Positions 18,051 through 32,109 of a DNA stretch of 64,000 nt are shown piece after piece. How positions within the stretch are numbered: position 1 is the first letter of the stretch; each line of letters begins with the position of its first letter. The notes below the pieces were generated by a model, which worked only from the letters and a program-made list of their open reading frames with translations, was not told the origin of the DNA and searched no databases. Made by a program: the position numbers and the translations under genes. Origin of the DNA: Taeniopygia guttata (Eukaryota; Chordata; Aves; Passeriformes; Estrildidae). The stretch is from positions 4,278,001-4,342,000 of the forward strand of contig NC_133025.1 in NCBI RefSeq assembly GCF_048771995.1. The letters run 5' to 3'.

Positions 18051-21000
18051 TATAAAAATCCCAGACAGAAGAACTTAATTTTCCAGAGGAGTGTAATGAA
18101 CAGGTGGAATCTGCACAAGATAACTTAATTTAGACTTTTGTGGGGACAGAAGGTATATCATGCTCCTTTTTTAAGAAGTAAGGGCTCAAAGTCTGCATGT
18201 TAAAATAGGTGTAAAAACTCTGCCCATGTGAGGATGAACATAAGCAACATCACCTTGTTGGGCAAAGAAATCCATTGCTGGGCTGCTACAAGCATGGCAT
18301 GGGGCAGCATTCCAGTGATTTAGCAAGCTGTAGGAAGTGTATGTTCAGGTTTTCTTACATCATGTTCAGCTAAAGATGCAGTTGCTGTGTACTCCAGTTA
18401 GAGCAAGTGAAATTGTGGTCAGGAACAGGTATCTGAGGAGCAGGTACTGGGTTTTGTGTGCTCTGAACAAATATGCTCGTTCCAGTAGTAAGGTAAGGAC
18501 TTACTCATCCTGGTGAGTATTTCTGAGGCTCTGTAGACTTTTAATTTTCTGTTTCCTTTAGTTGTGTTTTATAGATCAATAGCATTTCAGTGTTTTTTAC
18601 TTTAATACAAGCCAGGAAATGAAACTGCTGTTCAAAACAGAAATACTTTCTTAAATTGGTAAGGAGGTCCTAAAGTCTCGCCCTTGTGAAGTTTGTTAAA
18701 AGGCTTGTTTTAAAAATCTAACAATGAACTCTCTCAAACCAGGAAGAGGCAAACAAAATGTAAATATCATATGTGTAGGCAGCATATATAAAAGAAGAGT
18801 ACTGAGGAAGAAGACTTTAGGAAGTGAATGGGGATTTTAGCTCCCCTGTTCTGACTGCTTGCTTTAGCCTGATTCTTCAGGAGGTAAACAAGCACCATTC
18901 TGTCAGAGAAATCTGGCATCTTTGAAGTGTAAGAAGTTGCCCAGCAGTGTTGCAGTTGTTTGGGGTTTTTTTTTCCCTGGGAAAATCATATTTTAAAATA
19001 TGCAAGAAAAGTCAAATCCAGCAAGGCTGAAAGCAGCTGCAGACAAATATCTGAGCGTGGGGAGGGAGAGAGGAGAATTACAGACTCAGCCTGGCAATAC
19101 ATGACTAACAAAGAGAGGCTAAAAATTGAAATGGGGACAGTTGTGCTTTTTCTTTTTTTTCTATATGTAACTTTTTATACTCTTTCTCTTGCAAGTTAGA
19201 TCCAGGAGTTAGATTTTAGCAGTCCTTATAAATAATGTATGAATCCTTTTAACACCTGAAGCAAGAAGATATTATTTCCAAAGTTGGATGAGAACCAGGA
19301 AAACTTCTGATGCCTAAGGGTAGTGTATCAGAGGACCTATAGACACACACAACTTGAAAAAATGAATAAAATATTTTTAAATTGAAATTTAAAGGAAGTA
19401 TTAAATACAGTTGCTGAATGCAGATTTGTTGTAGTTGATTTAAAATGCTTACAGTTGAGAACATTTTAATTTTGAATTAAATGTTTTCTGAAAGTGGTGT
19501 TTGTACTCTGTGGTTTATTTTTCAAAAGGATGAGGTGGATCATAAAACTTCTTTATATGTTTTGTTGTATATTATTCCAAGTAAAATTTGGAAGAAAAAC
19601 TTACTTTTGGAGATGAAAGGAATGCATAGTAAAAATACTGAAGAATAGCAGAAGCCATTTAAATATTTTGCAATGTTTTATAGTGTAGAAAAAAAAAGAG
19701 GCTGCTCAGATTGTTCAGTCCAAAATATTTGAGTTGCTTTGAGTAGGCAACAATTAGAAATGGAGAAAGGCTTTGTGCACGTTAGGGTGTGTGGTGTAAA
19801 TCTTATAGTGACTTCAAGGAATCATCAGCAAGACTCTTTATGTCCCATTTTATATCAAAGCCCAGAGCTCAAATCAGTTATGAATATTTATTTATTGTTG
19901 GGCTCAGAAATCACTGGTATATTTTAGCAATAATATAGCCATGATTTTTAGTAAGAAAAAACTCTTTTCTCAGTACTGTTAATTTAAAAACCAAAGCAGT
20001 GTTCAGTCTACACCACGACCAGTAGGTGTTGCTGCCCTCCTTCCCAAAACTCCTTTAGTTCTGCACATGTAACCAACTTCTTATTTCCACTTACTCCAGA
20101 GCTGGTGGTGGTTCAGGCTGTGCAGAGGCTGCCCAGCAGCTCGAGAGATGTCTTAGTTATCATTGCCAGAGAATCCACAAGAGCAGAAAGCCCTTCCAGC
20201 CTGAGAGGAGCCAGCTCCTTCATTGTGCTCAGCAGTAAGAAATTCTGAAAGAGCTCTGAGTGACTCCTGAAGTTGTGGGGGAAAGGGAGGAAGGCAAATA
20301 AGTTCTCGAGATCTATAATTTGTGTCAGCCAGAAGTTCAGTTCAGTGATACAAGTTTTGTTCCAAGAAAGCAGAAAATGTTTTCTTGCCTTAAATATGGA
20401 GTGCAAGCTCTAACCAAATGCTTGAGCTGTGAGGATCTGCATATATAATTCTATATATTATAAGACAATCTGAATCACTATTTCCGTGGAAAATGCTGGA
20501 TTTTTAGCAGTATTTTTACAAAGGACACTGAAGGGATAATTTTATGCCAATGTATCATGATGTTCACTGTCTGCCTATTTTTAATTAGTCTTCTTTTTGT
20601 TTTTGAGTTAGTTTAGCACTGTTGTCACTAAAATGTCATGGTAAACTTGTAAGAACGATTAAAAAAGGAGAAAAAAAATTAGTTACAAAACATGATGGTC
20701 ATGCTTTATTTCTTGTGCTTTAATGCAAGGGAACATACATTTTGCAATAATAAATCAACTTCATAGAATTTGTTGATTGCATTTGAAGCAAAACAGTATG
20801 TGCTGAAACTAGGCCAGCTGAGAAAGCCCAGATACTTCTCCACAGCTACTAATAATCACTGTTACATTTTGTGATAATGTTGAGAGGCCTGAGTCCTGAT
20901 GTTGTAACAACATGCACCATTCTCCATGATTAAAACAAAGAAAAGCGAGATGTGAATCCTGCATGTGCCACGGGATCCTTATTTTTAAGCTTCCTGGAAT

Positions 21001-24000
21001 TAATCTCTACCTGTGCTTGCTGCCTCTTGTTATCACTACATTTAATTTTTTTTTTTTTTTAAATAACCACTTTTTGTCAACTGCTCTCTTTTTGTGACTT
21101 TTTGAAGTCTCAGGCAGTCCATCCCTGCTGTTCTGTCTGGAAAACTGAAGAAAACACATAGTTTTTGTATGTGCAGTGCTGCTCATAGTCTGTGGTATTT
21201 GCATTAGACCCTTACTCTTATGCTCTAGGTGTGCTGGTGCATGTAAGCAGGATGTGAGGGAAAAGGCACAAGAGTCTCTTCCCACTAGTTTAGATATTTT
21301 GTGGAGAGAAGGGTAGCTTTTAGAGAGTCAGATTTTCTCTGCAGTTCCAGCTGCATTTTTTTCTGTCCTCTGCTTCATACCCCTTCACTCCCACTCCTTG
21401 ACTCCTTTCCCTTGAAAACGATCTGGGAATAAATGTAATTTTTACCAGGCATTAAATTTTGTTGTCTTTAATTCCTGAGAATGTGTGCTCAAGAGTGGCA
21501 TTGTATTTCTGATCATTGAGTCAGGACAAGTTCTTGGCACAGTTTACAAATTCAGATTTATTTGTAGCCTTTTCTGTCAGAGCATTTTATTTCCCTGTCA
21601 GATCAAAGCCTAAAATTGCTGATCTTCTTACAGTCCTGCCTTTTCCCCTTTTTGCTGCTGATGTGATACTAGGACCTGTTACCTACCAAAACCTGATGCT
21701 TCCAGCCACCTGGAAACATGGAAACCCAGCTGTCAAATTGCAGCTCATCTCAGCACATCTCTCTTTTTTTCGTATCATGGTAGCTGCTGCAAATCTCATT
21801 TGAATTTATGAGAATTGGGGGTGCTGGTGAAGCAAGGTGCTAATAAAAATAACACATTTTTGTGTTTAGGTTCTGCCAGTGCTAGAATTGTATAAAGCAT
21901 TGAGCATCAGGGTGACAAAAAGCATTAGTGTTGAACTCCAGTGGGAAATAGATCAGAATTTAAAAATTGTCCCTTCAGGCTGGCAGTGCTTTTTGTGGCC
22001 GTGGTCCAGAAGGGAATGTAGCAAGCCATGGATCTCACACCAGAGTGATTTCAATCTCTGGTTTCTCCAAGGGTTAGACAAAGCCAATCCCTTTTTGTAA
22101 ATCAGAATATTATGGGCTTTTGAAGGGATTCCGGGCTCTCCACTTTGCCACTTTGGTAGCACAGGTCTCACTGATGTCATTTTTTGACCTTTCTGCCTTT
22201 CCCCAACTCTAATTTAACCCCACAGATTAACTCTCCCTTATTCTAGCAGCTGCACCAATGATTCTAAAGCAACAGTGATCTTTTCAACAGAGCTTTTCCA
22301 GTACAGTTGGTTAGGAAACCACCACTCCTCAGGAAACAGGTACTGTGTATTCAAGCAGTCTGCAGAGTTAAAGCCCTGCCAGAGTGTGAAGATTTTGCTC
22401 CTGGCTGCTCCCTGTGCCTGGTTGCTGATACTCTCAGGCATCCTTTACCTGTGTGCAGTGCCCTGAGAGTCAGACTCTGATTGCTTTTGTGAGGAGGGAT
22501 CTTCATGTCTGCAGCAGCCCGGCAAGGAAGGAGCAACAGGAGAAACAGACAAAATGAGAAAAGCAGCCGAGCTTGAGATGCAGCCAGAAGAAAGGCACTG
22601 AGAAGGAGCCAATAAGAGAGGCAGGTTTCAAAGGAAAAAAGGAAAATACGAGACAGGAACAAAAAAAAAAAGTGTACAGAAAATGTGCCTGGTTTAAATC
22701 TTGCCATTAGACAGAAAACTAATTTTTCTGCAAGGCGTGCTGATAAAGCTGTAGTTGGGAGGACAACTGTATCTCTGCCTATTCTTTAGAAGTTGTATCG
22801 TAATCGAAAGCATAATTTCCAGTGAAATCCTGCAAAAAAGAATTTAATGAAGTTTATTTTTTTTAAAAATGTGGAGTTAAATTTTTACAGGAGAGCTTCT
22901 TTAATTTGCAGCACGTAGAGGAAAAAAATGCCTCAGTGTAATAAGTGCCATAGTAAAATTTTTTCTGTGGCAGGAACTAACACATCTGTAGACTGTGGAG
23001 ACAGACACATGCACTATTTTATATTTTCTAGGAGACTAGTACCTAACTTCTAATAATTAATGTCTTTGGAAAAAAGGCCCAAAACTCTTGCTATTTGTTA
23101 AGAAACTTAATGGTAGCTGGAAGTGGGGAATGGAGGACGCGTATTAAAAATGGGGTTTTTTTTTCATTGTAGAAGAGGCTTGTGATGAATTTTCATGTTT
23201 TTGTTTGTTGGGGTCTTTCAAGTGTTTTATCCTTCAAAATAAATAAACCAGGTGGAACCTGGCTATACATGAAGAAGCAAGTCAGAAAATAAATTTTGTA
23301 AGGGTGCTGCCTCCATTTTTTTACAAGTAATAGCAAGAAGTTAGTAAAACTAACTACAAAAATCCAGCATTGTGAAAATTTATTTGTTTAGTTTCTTAAG
23401 CTATCTAGTTTTATTTGCTGCATATAGCAATTGAAATTAAGCTAATGTGACTTCAAGGACATATCATCCTTATAAAACCTTCTCACAAAGATTTTTCTGT
23501 TTTTCAGACCTGTTTAGATAACTTACAAGTTAGTGATTCTTAAGGATTCAAAAATAAAAACTACAAAACACAGAAGTGTTCTGATAAAAGCCAGCCTTTT
23601 GCAGTAAATTATTTACATGGAATGGGAATGAAAGTCATGGATCCTTTCACTGCATTGTGATGTGCAAATTGCAATTTTGGTTCGAATAAAACTGGAGGAG
23701 AAAATGGGACTTTGTGATAAAAGGATTCTATTGTCTTGTGTATTTTGAACAGAAATGCTGTCATGATTTTAATTTCCTACTGATCCTTTTTCAGCAAAAC
23801 TTTTGTCACTTGTCTTGACTCGTCACGTCAGATCAGTTTTTTCCCTTTTCTGACAATGTGTGACTTTGTTTAGTGCCTGTGTTGCTTCCTGCACTGTCTA
23901 CTGCAGCTATGCTTGAGGATTTTATTTCAGCTGGATCATCAGACACCTTTGTGCCTTTGGAAGCATAAGTTTCAAATTAGGTTATCGTCTGATAGCCGGG

Positions 24001-25021
24001 TGTTACTGTTCTTGGACCTTTCAGACTTCCCCTAACTGCTCTGAGTAGTTTTGGAGACTTGAGGGAAGAGAGTGGGAAATGGAAAGTCTGCCTGATTCTT
24101 TAAGCAGGATAAAAGAGAAGCAGAACTGGCCTATTTTAAGGGCTGACTGTGTAACTTTATTGTTTTTTAGTATTTTCACTTTATGCAGGAATGTTTCCTA
24201 TTTTTCTTAAATCAAATGTTTTTCTTTCTCTGTCTTCTGCCACCAAGGATGCTTTAACTTAATGAACATATTAGTGATTGCTAACAATTCCTGGCAATTA
24301 AAAAAACAAATAAAAATCATTTTGGCTACTGGGAGCAAAGCCACTAATTTGATTTTTACCTCCCTGCATGGGAATTTGTGCCAAACTTCTGGAGAGTCGC
24401 CTCAGTCCAAGCGAACCTTAATTTTGTACTAGGATGTAGAAGTAGAATATGTTGGTTGAGACCTATGTGTGTCTGATTTTCAGAAATGGGCTTAAGCAAT
24501 GCCAGCATCCTCCTGCTGCTTATTGGCATTTACATGGACACAGGGAATGGTTCACACCTGGAATTCAGGAGCTGGCCCTCCAGGTAGTTGTTCTGAATAA
24601 CACAACTGCCCAGAGAACTGTTGCTTGCAGAGTAACTTTTCTCAGTTTAACACCTCTGAAGTGTCTAAAACGTTTCTTACCTCCTGTGAAAAATACCCAT
24701 GCTTGTAGCTGTTTGGTAACAGATACTGCTTGGTGTTTTGTGCACATTTTCAAGCATAGCTGAGCCTAACCTTGATCTCAGCATCAGAAAAACCATTGTC
24801 TAGACAAAGATCATGAGTGGATTCCAGGACCCCGTATCTCTCTTGCATTAATCAGGAGAATGACTCATTATTAGCTTCTGCATGTGGTACAGTCCAGGTT
24901 AAGTCTAAGGAATTCTGCCGTTTAATTTTTAAAATTATGACTAAGAAAGCTCATTTGAATTATTTGTCTTTTGCCACACACAGATAAGCAATTTACCATA
25001 CAGCTCTTAACTTCAGTGTCT
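18051..25021 (+). other. TAF3: TAF3 intron 2, AT-rich, no gene recognised
   Basis: Seven kilobases of AT-rich intron. Seen: a T15 run at 21,046-21,060 and scattered short A/T runs. No CR1, LTR or RNA gene is recognised, and no open frame with recognisable similarity. Confidence 0.55.
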
Positions 25022-25095
25022 TCTTAGAATTAGGGTTGGAAGGGAACCTTAAAGATCATCTTCTTCCAGTCTTCACCTTCGGTACATGGCTCCTG
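25022..25095 (-). mobile_element. CR1 LINE 3'-end fragment, antisense
   Basis: TTAGAATTAGGGTTGGAAGG, GAACCTTAAAGATCATCTTC and TTCCAGTC match the reverse complement of the CR1 3' terminus (cf. GGGTTGGAAGGGACCTTAAA). Only about 70 bp remain. Confidence 0.75.
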
Positions 25096-28000
25096 TTTAC
25101 TCCACTCTCAGCTAAAGAGAATGCTAGTGTCTGGGTAAGTCATTAGGAAGGGATAACTCACTTTTGTGTGTAGGCAGCTCCAGTTAATTCTGGATGGCTT
25201 GGAGAAATGCAAAGTTGGATGGGTAACAGGGATAGTTCAAATGCAGAGGCATTTGGAGACATGACCCTGGTTCATGCAGCCAGATGCTTGGATAATTAAA
25301 GTTCATCTTTAGCTCTGTTTGTTCGGAATCTTTCATTTTCGTAATTGCACTCATTAGAAACATTAATGGTTTTCTGATGATTTGACAAGACGGTATTTTT
25401 CTGTATTTCTCTAGTTTGGATTCTGTTTCTTTGAACAGAGTGACTGGGTTAAATGTAACCCTGTGTGCATGTTGTGTATAAGTGTGCATTGTTTGGGTCG
25501 GTTAAGCAAAGCCTGCCGTAGCATACCTGTGTTTTTGAGGAGCAGTGTTAAACTTGAGCAGGGCTGGATCTGGCTTGTATGTAGCCCAGGGCTGGAAAAC
25601 AGTGGGCCTTCAGGTGGTAACACAGTAAGTCACAAATTTCTCTGACTTGGTTTGAGATTAATTTTTTGGTGATGGTTATAAGCGATGACGCCACGCTGCC
25701 ATGGGTGGTATTTTATATGGAGAGATAAACTGAACTTCAGCTCTGCGTGTGTGTGTTTGAAAGAGGTCGATAACAACTTAAATGGCCTTTCTTCTGGCCA
25801 CTTTTCAATCTGCAACATTCTGCCTAATTTATTTTCTTTGCTGAACTTGTTTGCCCTCTGCTTTCTCACTGTTGATGTCTGCTGCTTTCCCATTCCAAAG
25901 GGTTGTGTTAAAGGAAGACTCTGTGTTTCATGTGTATTCCTACAGTTGGGATGGAGCATACTTTTCTTCAAACGTTATAAGCTCTTTTCCCTGAGGGGAG
26001 GAGGATGGTACAGTTTCTGGGTGTCTGAGCAGTGCAGCTTAACAGATTGGCCAAATAATCCATCCTGAACTGGAGAGTGAATAATTTTAATACCCCTTAT
26101 CTTGCATAGATTTTTATGGATATTCATCTCAGCAAACGAACTTTGCATTTCTAAATATTTAGAGCAGCATGTTCGTTCAGGCACAGCATATTTGAATCTT
26201 AATATTCTCTGAGTTTCTCCACATTTCTCTGGGTTTCTGTGCATGTGGGACTTGGGTTCCAGGCTTATTTAAACAAATATTTTGCACTGGCGTGCGGACA
26301 ACGCTAATTGTGTATGACAGTCACAACTGGGAATAGCATGGAGGAAATAATAGTTCTTGACCAATCACTAAAACACAGGAAGTCCTGGTGCCATAGGAAG
26401 GGAGAGAAACTCACTTCTCATTTCCTTTGGAGTCCAGTGTGTGCAGATTAACTTTAAAGGGAGCTGAGGTGCAGCTCTGAGGATTTCGGCTTCAATCGTG
26501 TGCTCCCTTCGTGTGGAGCCGTCTCGGCAGGCAGCAGGGCACCAGCCAGGAGCGCTCTCACAGCTCAGTGCTGGGGATCCTATTGCAAATTAAATATGAA
26601 ACAAGGATGCGTTGGGTTTTGCATGGGAAACTTTTTAACACAGTCACTCACGAGGCTTTCTCTCTGCTCAGAGTATTTTAAATCACAGTACAGCCGGAGG
26701 TGATAGCTCATCTCTAGTCTTTCAGAAATAACTTGTTTCTTTTACTGTTTTAAAGAAATTCGATGATTTTTACCATAGTTTTACTTTTCTGTATTACTTT
26801 TCTGTATTACAGGCTTTACCGTGTTCAGAAAATCAAAGTTTACATTCATTTTCTTTTTATTGGGGTGTGTATAAAATATTCTAGATATTTGTATATGTAT
26901 TCAAATTTTTTTGGTGTGATCAAAACGTGTACATATGTTCTTTGGGGTCTTTTAATATAAAAGGTACAGTTAAATCAAATATCCTTGGGCAGGGATCTTG
27001 AGTTGGGATATTTTGGGGGGGATTTTAAGAAACTTTAGAATTACAAGTGAAAATCTTTTTAGATTTGGTGTGATTTAGCCATCTGTTTATCTTCCTGTAA
27101 CATCAGACCTTAACTTTTCTTTCCAAAGTCCTTAAAACCATGATATTAAATCAAACTGGTAGTGATGAGCTGAAAAAACAAGGTGGAATTTTATTGTCGT
27201 GGTGTTGCTGTATAGTTCAGTTACACTTAAAAACTCCGGCATGTGAAGGGTTTGTCACAGTATTGTGTCCATTGACTCAATTCAGTATTTTTTCAGGACT
27301 CTTGGGAAAGTAACCTTTGTGTGAATTAAAAAGTGATAAGTATCTTAATGCCGATATTGCGAACAACAAACTGCCCTCAGATGAGCTGATTTTTACAGAG
27401 TACAGTTTATGCTTAGTATCTGTTTAGAATTTCCAATGATTCAAGCTGAAACACTGAATTTCCTCAAAACCTCAGTTTTACAAGGAGCACATCCAGTTAG
27501 GGAGCTTTTCCTTCGCACAGATAATCCTTCTGACATGAGCTCACCAAGCTGAACTCCTTGCAGGTATGTTTGGACCATCTCTGTCGAGATGAGCTCCCAT
27601 CACATCTCCTGGATCCCCTGGTGGAATGTCACATGGATGGGATTCCTGGGTACAGCTGTGGTCCTAAAATCTAGCCCTGCTGCCTGGCCCAGGGCAAAAA
27701 GTTCCCACTGCTGTGGAAAGTGAAGAATGTCAGAGGAAACTGGAGGTTGAATTTTGCAGTATTGATGATCCATACGCCCTGTGTGTGGGATATCTCCTGT
27801 GCCCTGCTGTTGTGGGCTAAGATTTTTCTAGGTCACAGGCTAAGCCAAGCAGGGCTACTGCAGGACTTCTAGCAGGAGACACCCAAGGCAATCCAGAGAA
27901 GCAGGAAACTGTTGATTAATAGATGGCAGTCTATAAGAGGCTCGGTCTGCTGTCAAGCCTGGCATATTTCAAATGAGATGAAAAATTAAGTCCTTGCCAC

Positions 28001-31000
28001 TTGTGGTGATTAAAGCCTCGGTGGCTCACTTTTCAAGAGCAGCATGTGAACCGTGCTGGCATGATTCCAGTTGGGTTATAGAGTTCTGCCAACCTAAATG
28101 CCCCAAGCAGTTTCAAATTCATGGAGGAGAAACAGCTCAGTGCTGTTCTGTGCCGCCAAGTAGCCGCCACATCCTCTCACCACAATTCCTGTGTTTCAGC
28201 AGCAATTGAAGGGATGTTGTGCTAAAGGCAGTCCCATTCACTGAAAGCATCCAGCAAGCCTCTGTTTATTTTTTCAGGGTAAATCCAGCACTGCATATGT
28301 GTTTTCTAACTTGGTGTTAGACCTGTATGTGTGAATGAAGATAAATTAGTGCGAGGTTGTTACATTCTTTAACAACAAGGAGTAGAGCCCATCCCGGTGT
28401 CAAATCTGTGTTTACAGAGGAGAGAACCATGTTTGGTCCAAAGATGCTGCCATGACAGTGAAGAAACTGAGGCAAATATAAATGTTTATTTTTTTAATCT
28501 CAATAATTTTCCTTCTTTCTTTCTCTTATATATAAGGGCTGATTCTGTACATAATATAGAGAGTCATGTCCATGTAGTGTTTTTAGCAGCCAACGTATAG
28601 AAAAGGTGTGGACTTACAGAATAATTAAATGCAAAGAGCCAAGCAGAGGGACACGACAACTGGTTACAATCCGCTGTGAAAGAAAGGTGTGGGAAGGTGA
28701 TGCTGAGTGCCACCAGAAGAATGCATGTTGGGGTTAAATAACTTCCAGTAGGATTTGTGTAAAATAGAATCGTTCTTATCAGCCCCTGGTGGAGCAGGCA
28801 AGGCTTGTTGTCTTGCTGCTCTCAGCCTCCAGTGTTACCCATGTGCTTGTGCTGTGCGGTAGCTTTGGCCTTATCTAAATGGAAAACCCTTTCCAGCTTG
28901 AGAACAACTTAGCAACTTTTTAATATCAAAAAGAGCACATTATACACAACACATGTACAAGACTCAAAGGAACATGTATGCTGCCTAAAGTTTTTGGAGC
29001 TGGCGTGTGTGTGCGCTAATCTCCTGAGAGTTCATTCCTCCAAGCTTTTATCGGGAGCAAAGGGAGGCAGAGCTGAAGACTTCTGTGCACTGCCGCTCCA
29101 TCTGAAAGAACCAGCTCCTTTTTCCTTAGTTCAAGGCAAAGAAGTATGTGTACATCGTTCCTATCAATGCAGTCACAGGACTCTGACTTCCTTTTTAAGT
29201 GAAAATAAATGAAAGTATTCTCACTCTATTGTTAAGTGGCAGAGGAGCTTTCTGCTACAGTCTCATTGTCTTAGATCTGTTTCTCAGTGCAGCACATTTT
29301 TGCATTAAGCTGTTATTACCTTTTAATGTCATTTGGAAGAGATGAAATATACTGGTAGTGTCTCAAGGGGAAGACTCTAGATGCTGGTTTTCTGAGAAAA
29401 AGCTTAGATGTGGATTAAAAACCTGCTTGATTTTTTGGTTGTCTCAAGTAACTGTAGCTCACACTCCTCGGAGTTACTGCAGCCTCTGTGTGTCCAGTTT
29501 TGCAGTTTCTTTGCTGCCTTAATTGGTGTAAGTTTGGCTTTCCCAGATAATCTTTTCTGAAAGGACAAGTGAGATGAGGGAACAACTGAGTTCCAGAGGG
29601 AGAGATCCCAGCAATAAGTTGTGTCCACTTAGTATCAGTTTAACAGGGAGAGAACAGGACAGTGATCAGGTAACACCTGAACACTTCTCCAGAATTAGAT
29701 GACTTTGTTTCCTTCCCTGCATTTGTTGTCCTAGCATTCTGCAGAAGTCAGGGTTGCTTTTTGAACAGCTGCATTAGTGCCATTCTCTCTGTGAAGGGTA
29801 GGTCATTCCTTTTTGTGGCATTAGGAACGAACTGTAGCCTTGTCATTTTAATGAGCCAAAGCTTTGTTAAACCTGGAAGCTTTCCTGGTCAGAGGTACAT
29901 GGTACATGAACATTCCTAAGGCAGTTCAGTCTCTGTAAGAAAGTCTGTGAGGAGACTTGCTTCCTCATGCAAAGAGACAGATTCCTAATTACCACGGAGC
30001 TGACAAAAGAATGACATTTGGCAAAAATCCAGAGCAATATTCAGCCTCATTGCCTCCTGAGTGAGGCACCTGAGCTGTCCTGTCATCACACCTTCTCATG
30101 TAATGTAAGGAAAGTTAGAGATAAAAGGGGAGATTTTCAAGATTTTCTTTTTTCCCTCACACTTCTATGGAGAGCATATTATTGCTATACTTATTGAGAA
30201 TTTATATTTCTTTAATGTTAGCTCTTGGTATTGAGCCACCTACCCACCTTCACTATGCTATATCAAAGCTGCAACTTTTATTCTGTAAAACCCAAGTAAT
30301 TCCTCTCCAGTTTTTATTTTGCTTTTTATGTTCATGTCTCATTTGCAACAAAATATGTGTTCTTTAAATAACAACAGCATAATCTGGTTACATATGGCAA
30401 AGGAAATAATACAAATGAAAAATCTAGGCTTTCCCTAGTCTGAGTCCATGTGGCAGCTTATATTTCTATATATTATATGGCTATAAATTGCACTGCACAA
30501 GTGGAATATTTTAAATTATTATGTATATGCAAGTAATAAATTATTAGCCATTTTTTAAAATTTAGAAGCACTAAAAACTAGTAATATTTAATTCATTTTA
30601 ATTAAAATTAATTAGATGTGTTCATTTCTAAGTTTACTTGAAATTGCTTACTAGCACTCAAAAAGAAAACAAAGGAGCATATATCCAGAGGAAGGGATTA
30701 CTTGCTCTCAGAATGGAAACTTCAGGAGGGAAGCTGAGAGGAGCCAGATGAGCACATGAAAGGAAAATTAAATGTTTCAGGACAGTCTGAGCAGTGGAGA
30801 TCAGATAACTACACTCGTGGTGTCTCTTCTTGGAGATGGTATTAGTAGTTCCTCTGCAGTGATCTCTACTGAAGAACAAGAACAAATGTGTGATGTACAT
30901 GGCACGAGATCCAGGGGTCTGCTCCTGGCAGTCCTTGGGAAACAAAAAAAAGAGAGACATGACAGTGGAGCCACAAAGAGTTTGGGGAAAAGGAAAGTAA

Positions 31001-32093
31001 CCAGAGCACTGATCCACACTGTGGAGTTGAACCAGAGCCATCAGGGCAGCGTCAGTGCCTTCCTCCTGCAGCTCTGGGAAGAGCACAGCACCACAATCTG
31101 TCCCCATCTGCACCCTAATTAATTTGGGGTGCCAAGGATGCAGAGATGCTGGGTGACAGGAGATAAGAGAGCCTTGGAGAGAGCCAAGCTCTTCCCACAA
31201 ACTTGTTACAGTGGTGCATGAGAAGATGTCTGCTTGGACCTCATCATTCAGAGACTACATCCACATTTATTGCACAATTTTCCTTTCTGGATCACCTAAG
31301 GAAGAGCAGGAATGTCTACTGAGAAGCAGAATACATCAGTCCAGGTGGAGTGTCACGTTAAAGGGCTGCTAGCTGAACAAGAATTTAGGCTACTGGGACA
31401 CTACTCGGTTTAAATGGGTTTGCAGATGTCCTTTCTCCCTCAACACAAGGGATTTGGTCAGTGTTAGGAGTGTTAATGAGCCTGTTGTACAGAAAATTTA
31501 TGTTCCACTATTTTTTTCTCTTCATTGATCTTTCAGAAATCCTGGAAAATTAGATGTTTTCCTCTTCCCTCTTAAAACTCAATCAGATGAGATTAGGTGT
31601 TTTCCAAAAACACAGCTGTGGTTTTTTCGCCCTAGTTATATCTGATTTTCTGCTTAATGCAAAATCAGCAATCATAGTTGTTCATTCTTATTCACTGAGT
31701 TTTAACATCAGTGTTTTAACAGTAGTATTTTACAAATCACTGCAGAAAGGTGTAAGGTTGCACTCTATTTTCAGAGGCATTTCCAACTTGAAAGTGCGGT
31801 GAGCTTTTTATGAGCTAGAAAATCCCAAGGTGTAAAAGCCCAAAAGGTTTCTATCACTCTTCTCCCTTCAGATACCACACGTGCAAAAATTTTACAGCAT
31901 CGTTCCAAGCCTCAAGTTGAGAGAAGTTAATGACTTAAGGCTATTGGACATGGAATTTTCAGACAGCTGCAAGTTCTGCTATTTTTAAACCCTTCTTCAC
32001 ATGCAACAAAAGGCCTGGTTATTATGCACGATGACATATTCAATAAACTTTGATTTAAAACATTTTTTATATTTTAGCTGCATTCTGGTAATC
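25096..32093 (+). other. TAF3: TAF3 intron 2, no gene recognised
   Basis: Mixed-composition intron. Seen: a 13-bp tandem duplication of TTACTTTTCTGTA at 26,781-26,810, and a very AT-rich stretch at about 30,540-30,615 built on TTAATT/AATTAA. The somewhat GC-richer block at 30,650-31,200 is open in both directions (up to 180 codons on the minus strand), but neither frame resembles a known protein. Confidence 0.5.
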
Positions 32094-32109
32094 AAAAAAA
32101 AAAAAAAAA
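32094..32109. repeat. A16 homopolymer
   Basis: Uninterrupted run of 16 A. Confidence 0.95.

Noticed and set aside
27994..28209. Possible SINE or gene fragment around 28,000
   Set aside because: Some words resemble known repeats but no ordered match to any family could be established.
30658..31200. 180-codon minus-strand frame with an overlapping 116-codon plus-strand frame
   Set aside because: No recognisable domain, no splice or promoter context, and both strands open alike; probably chance in a GC-richer patch.
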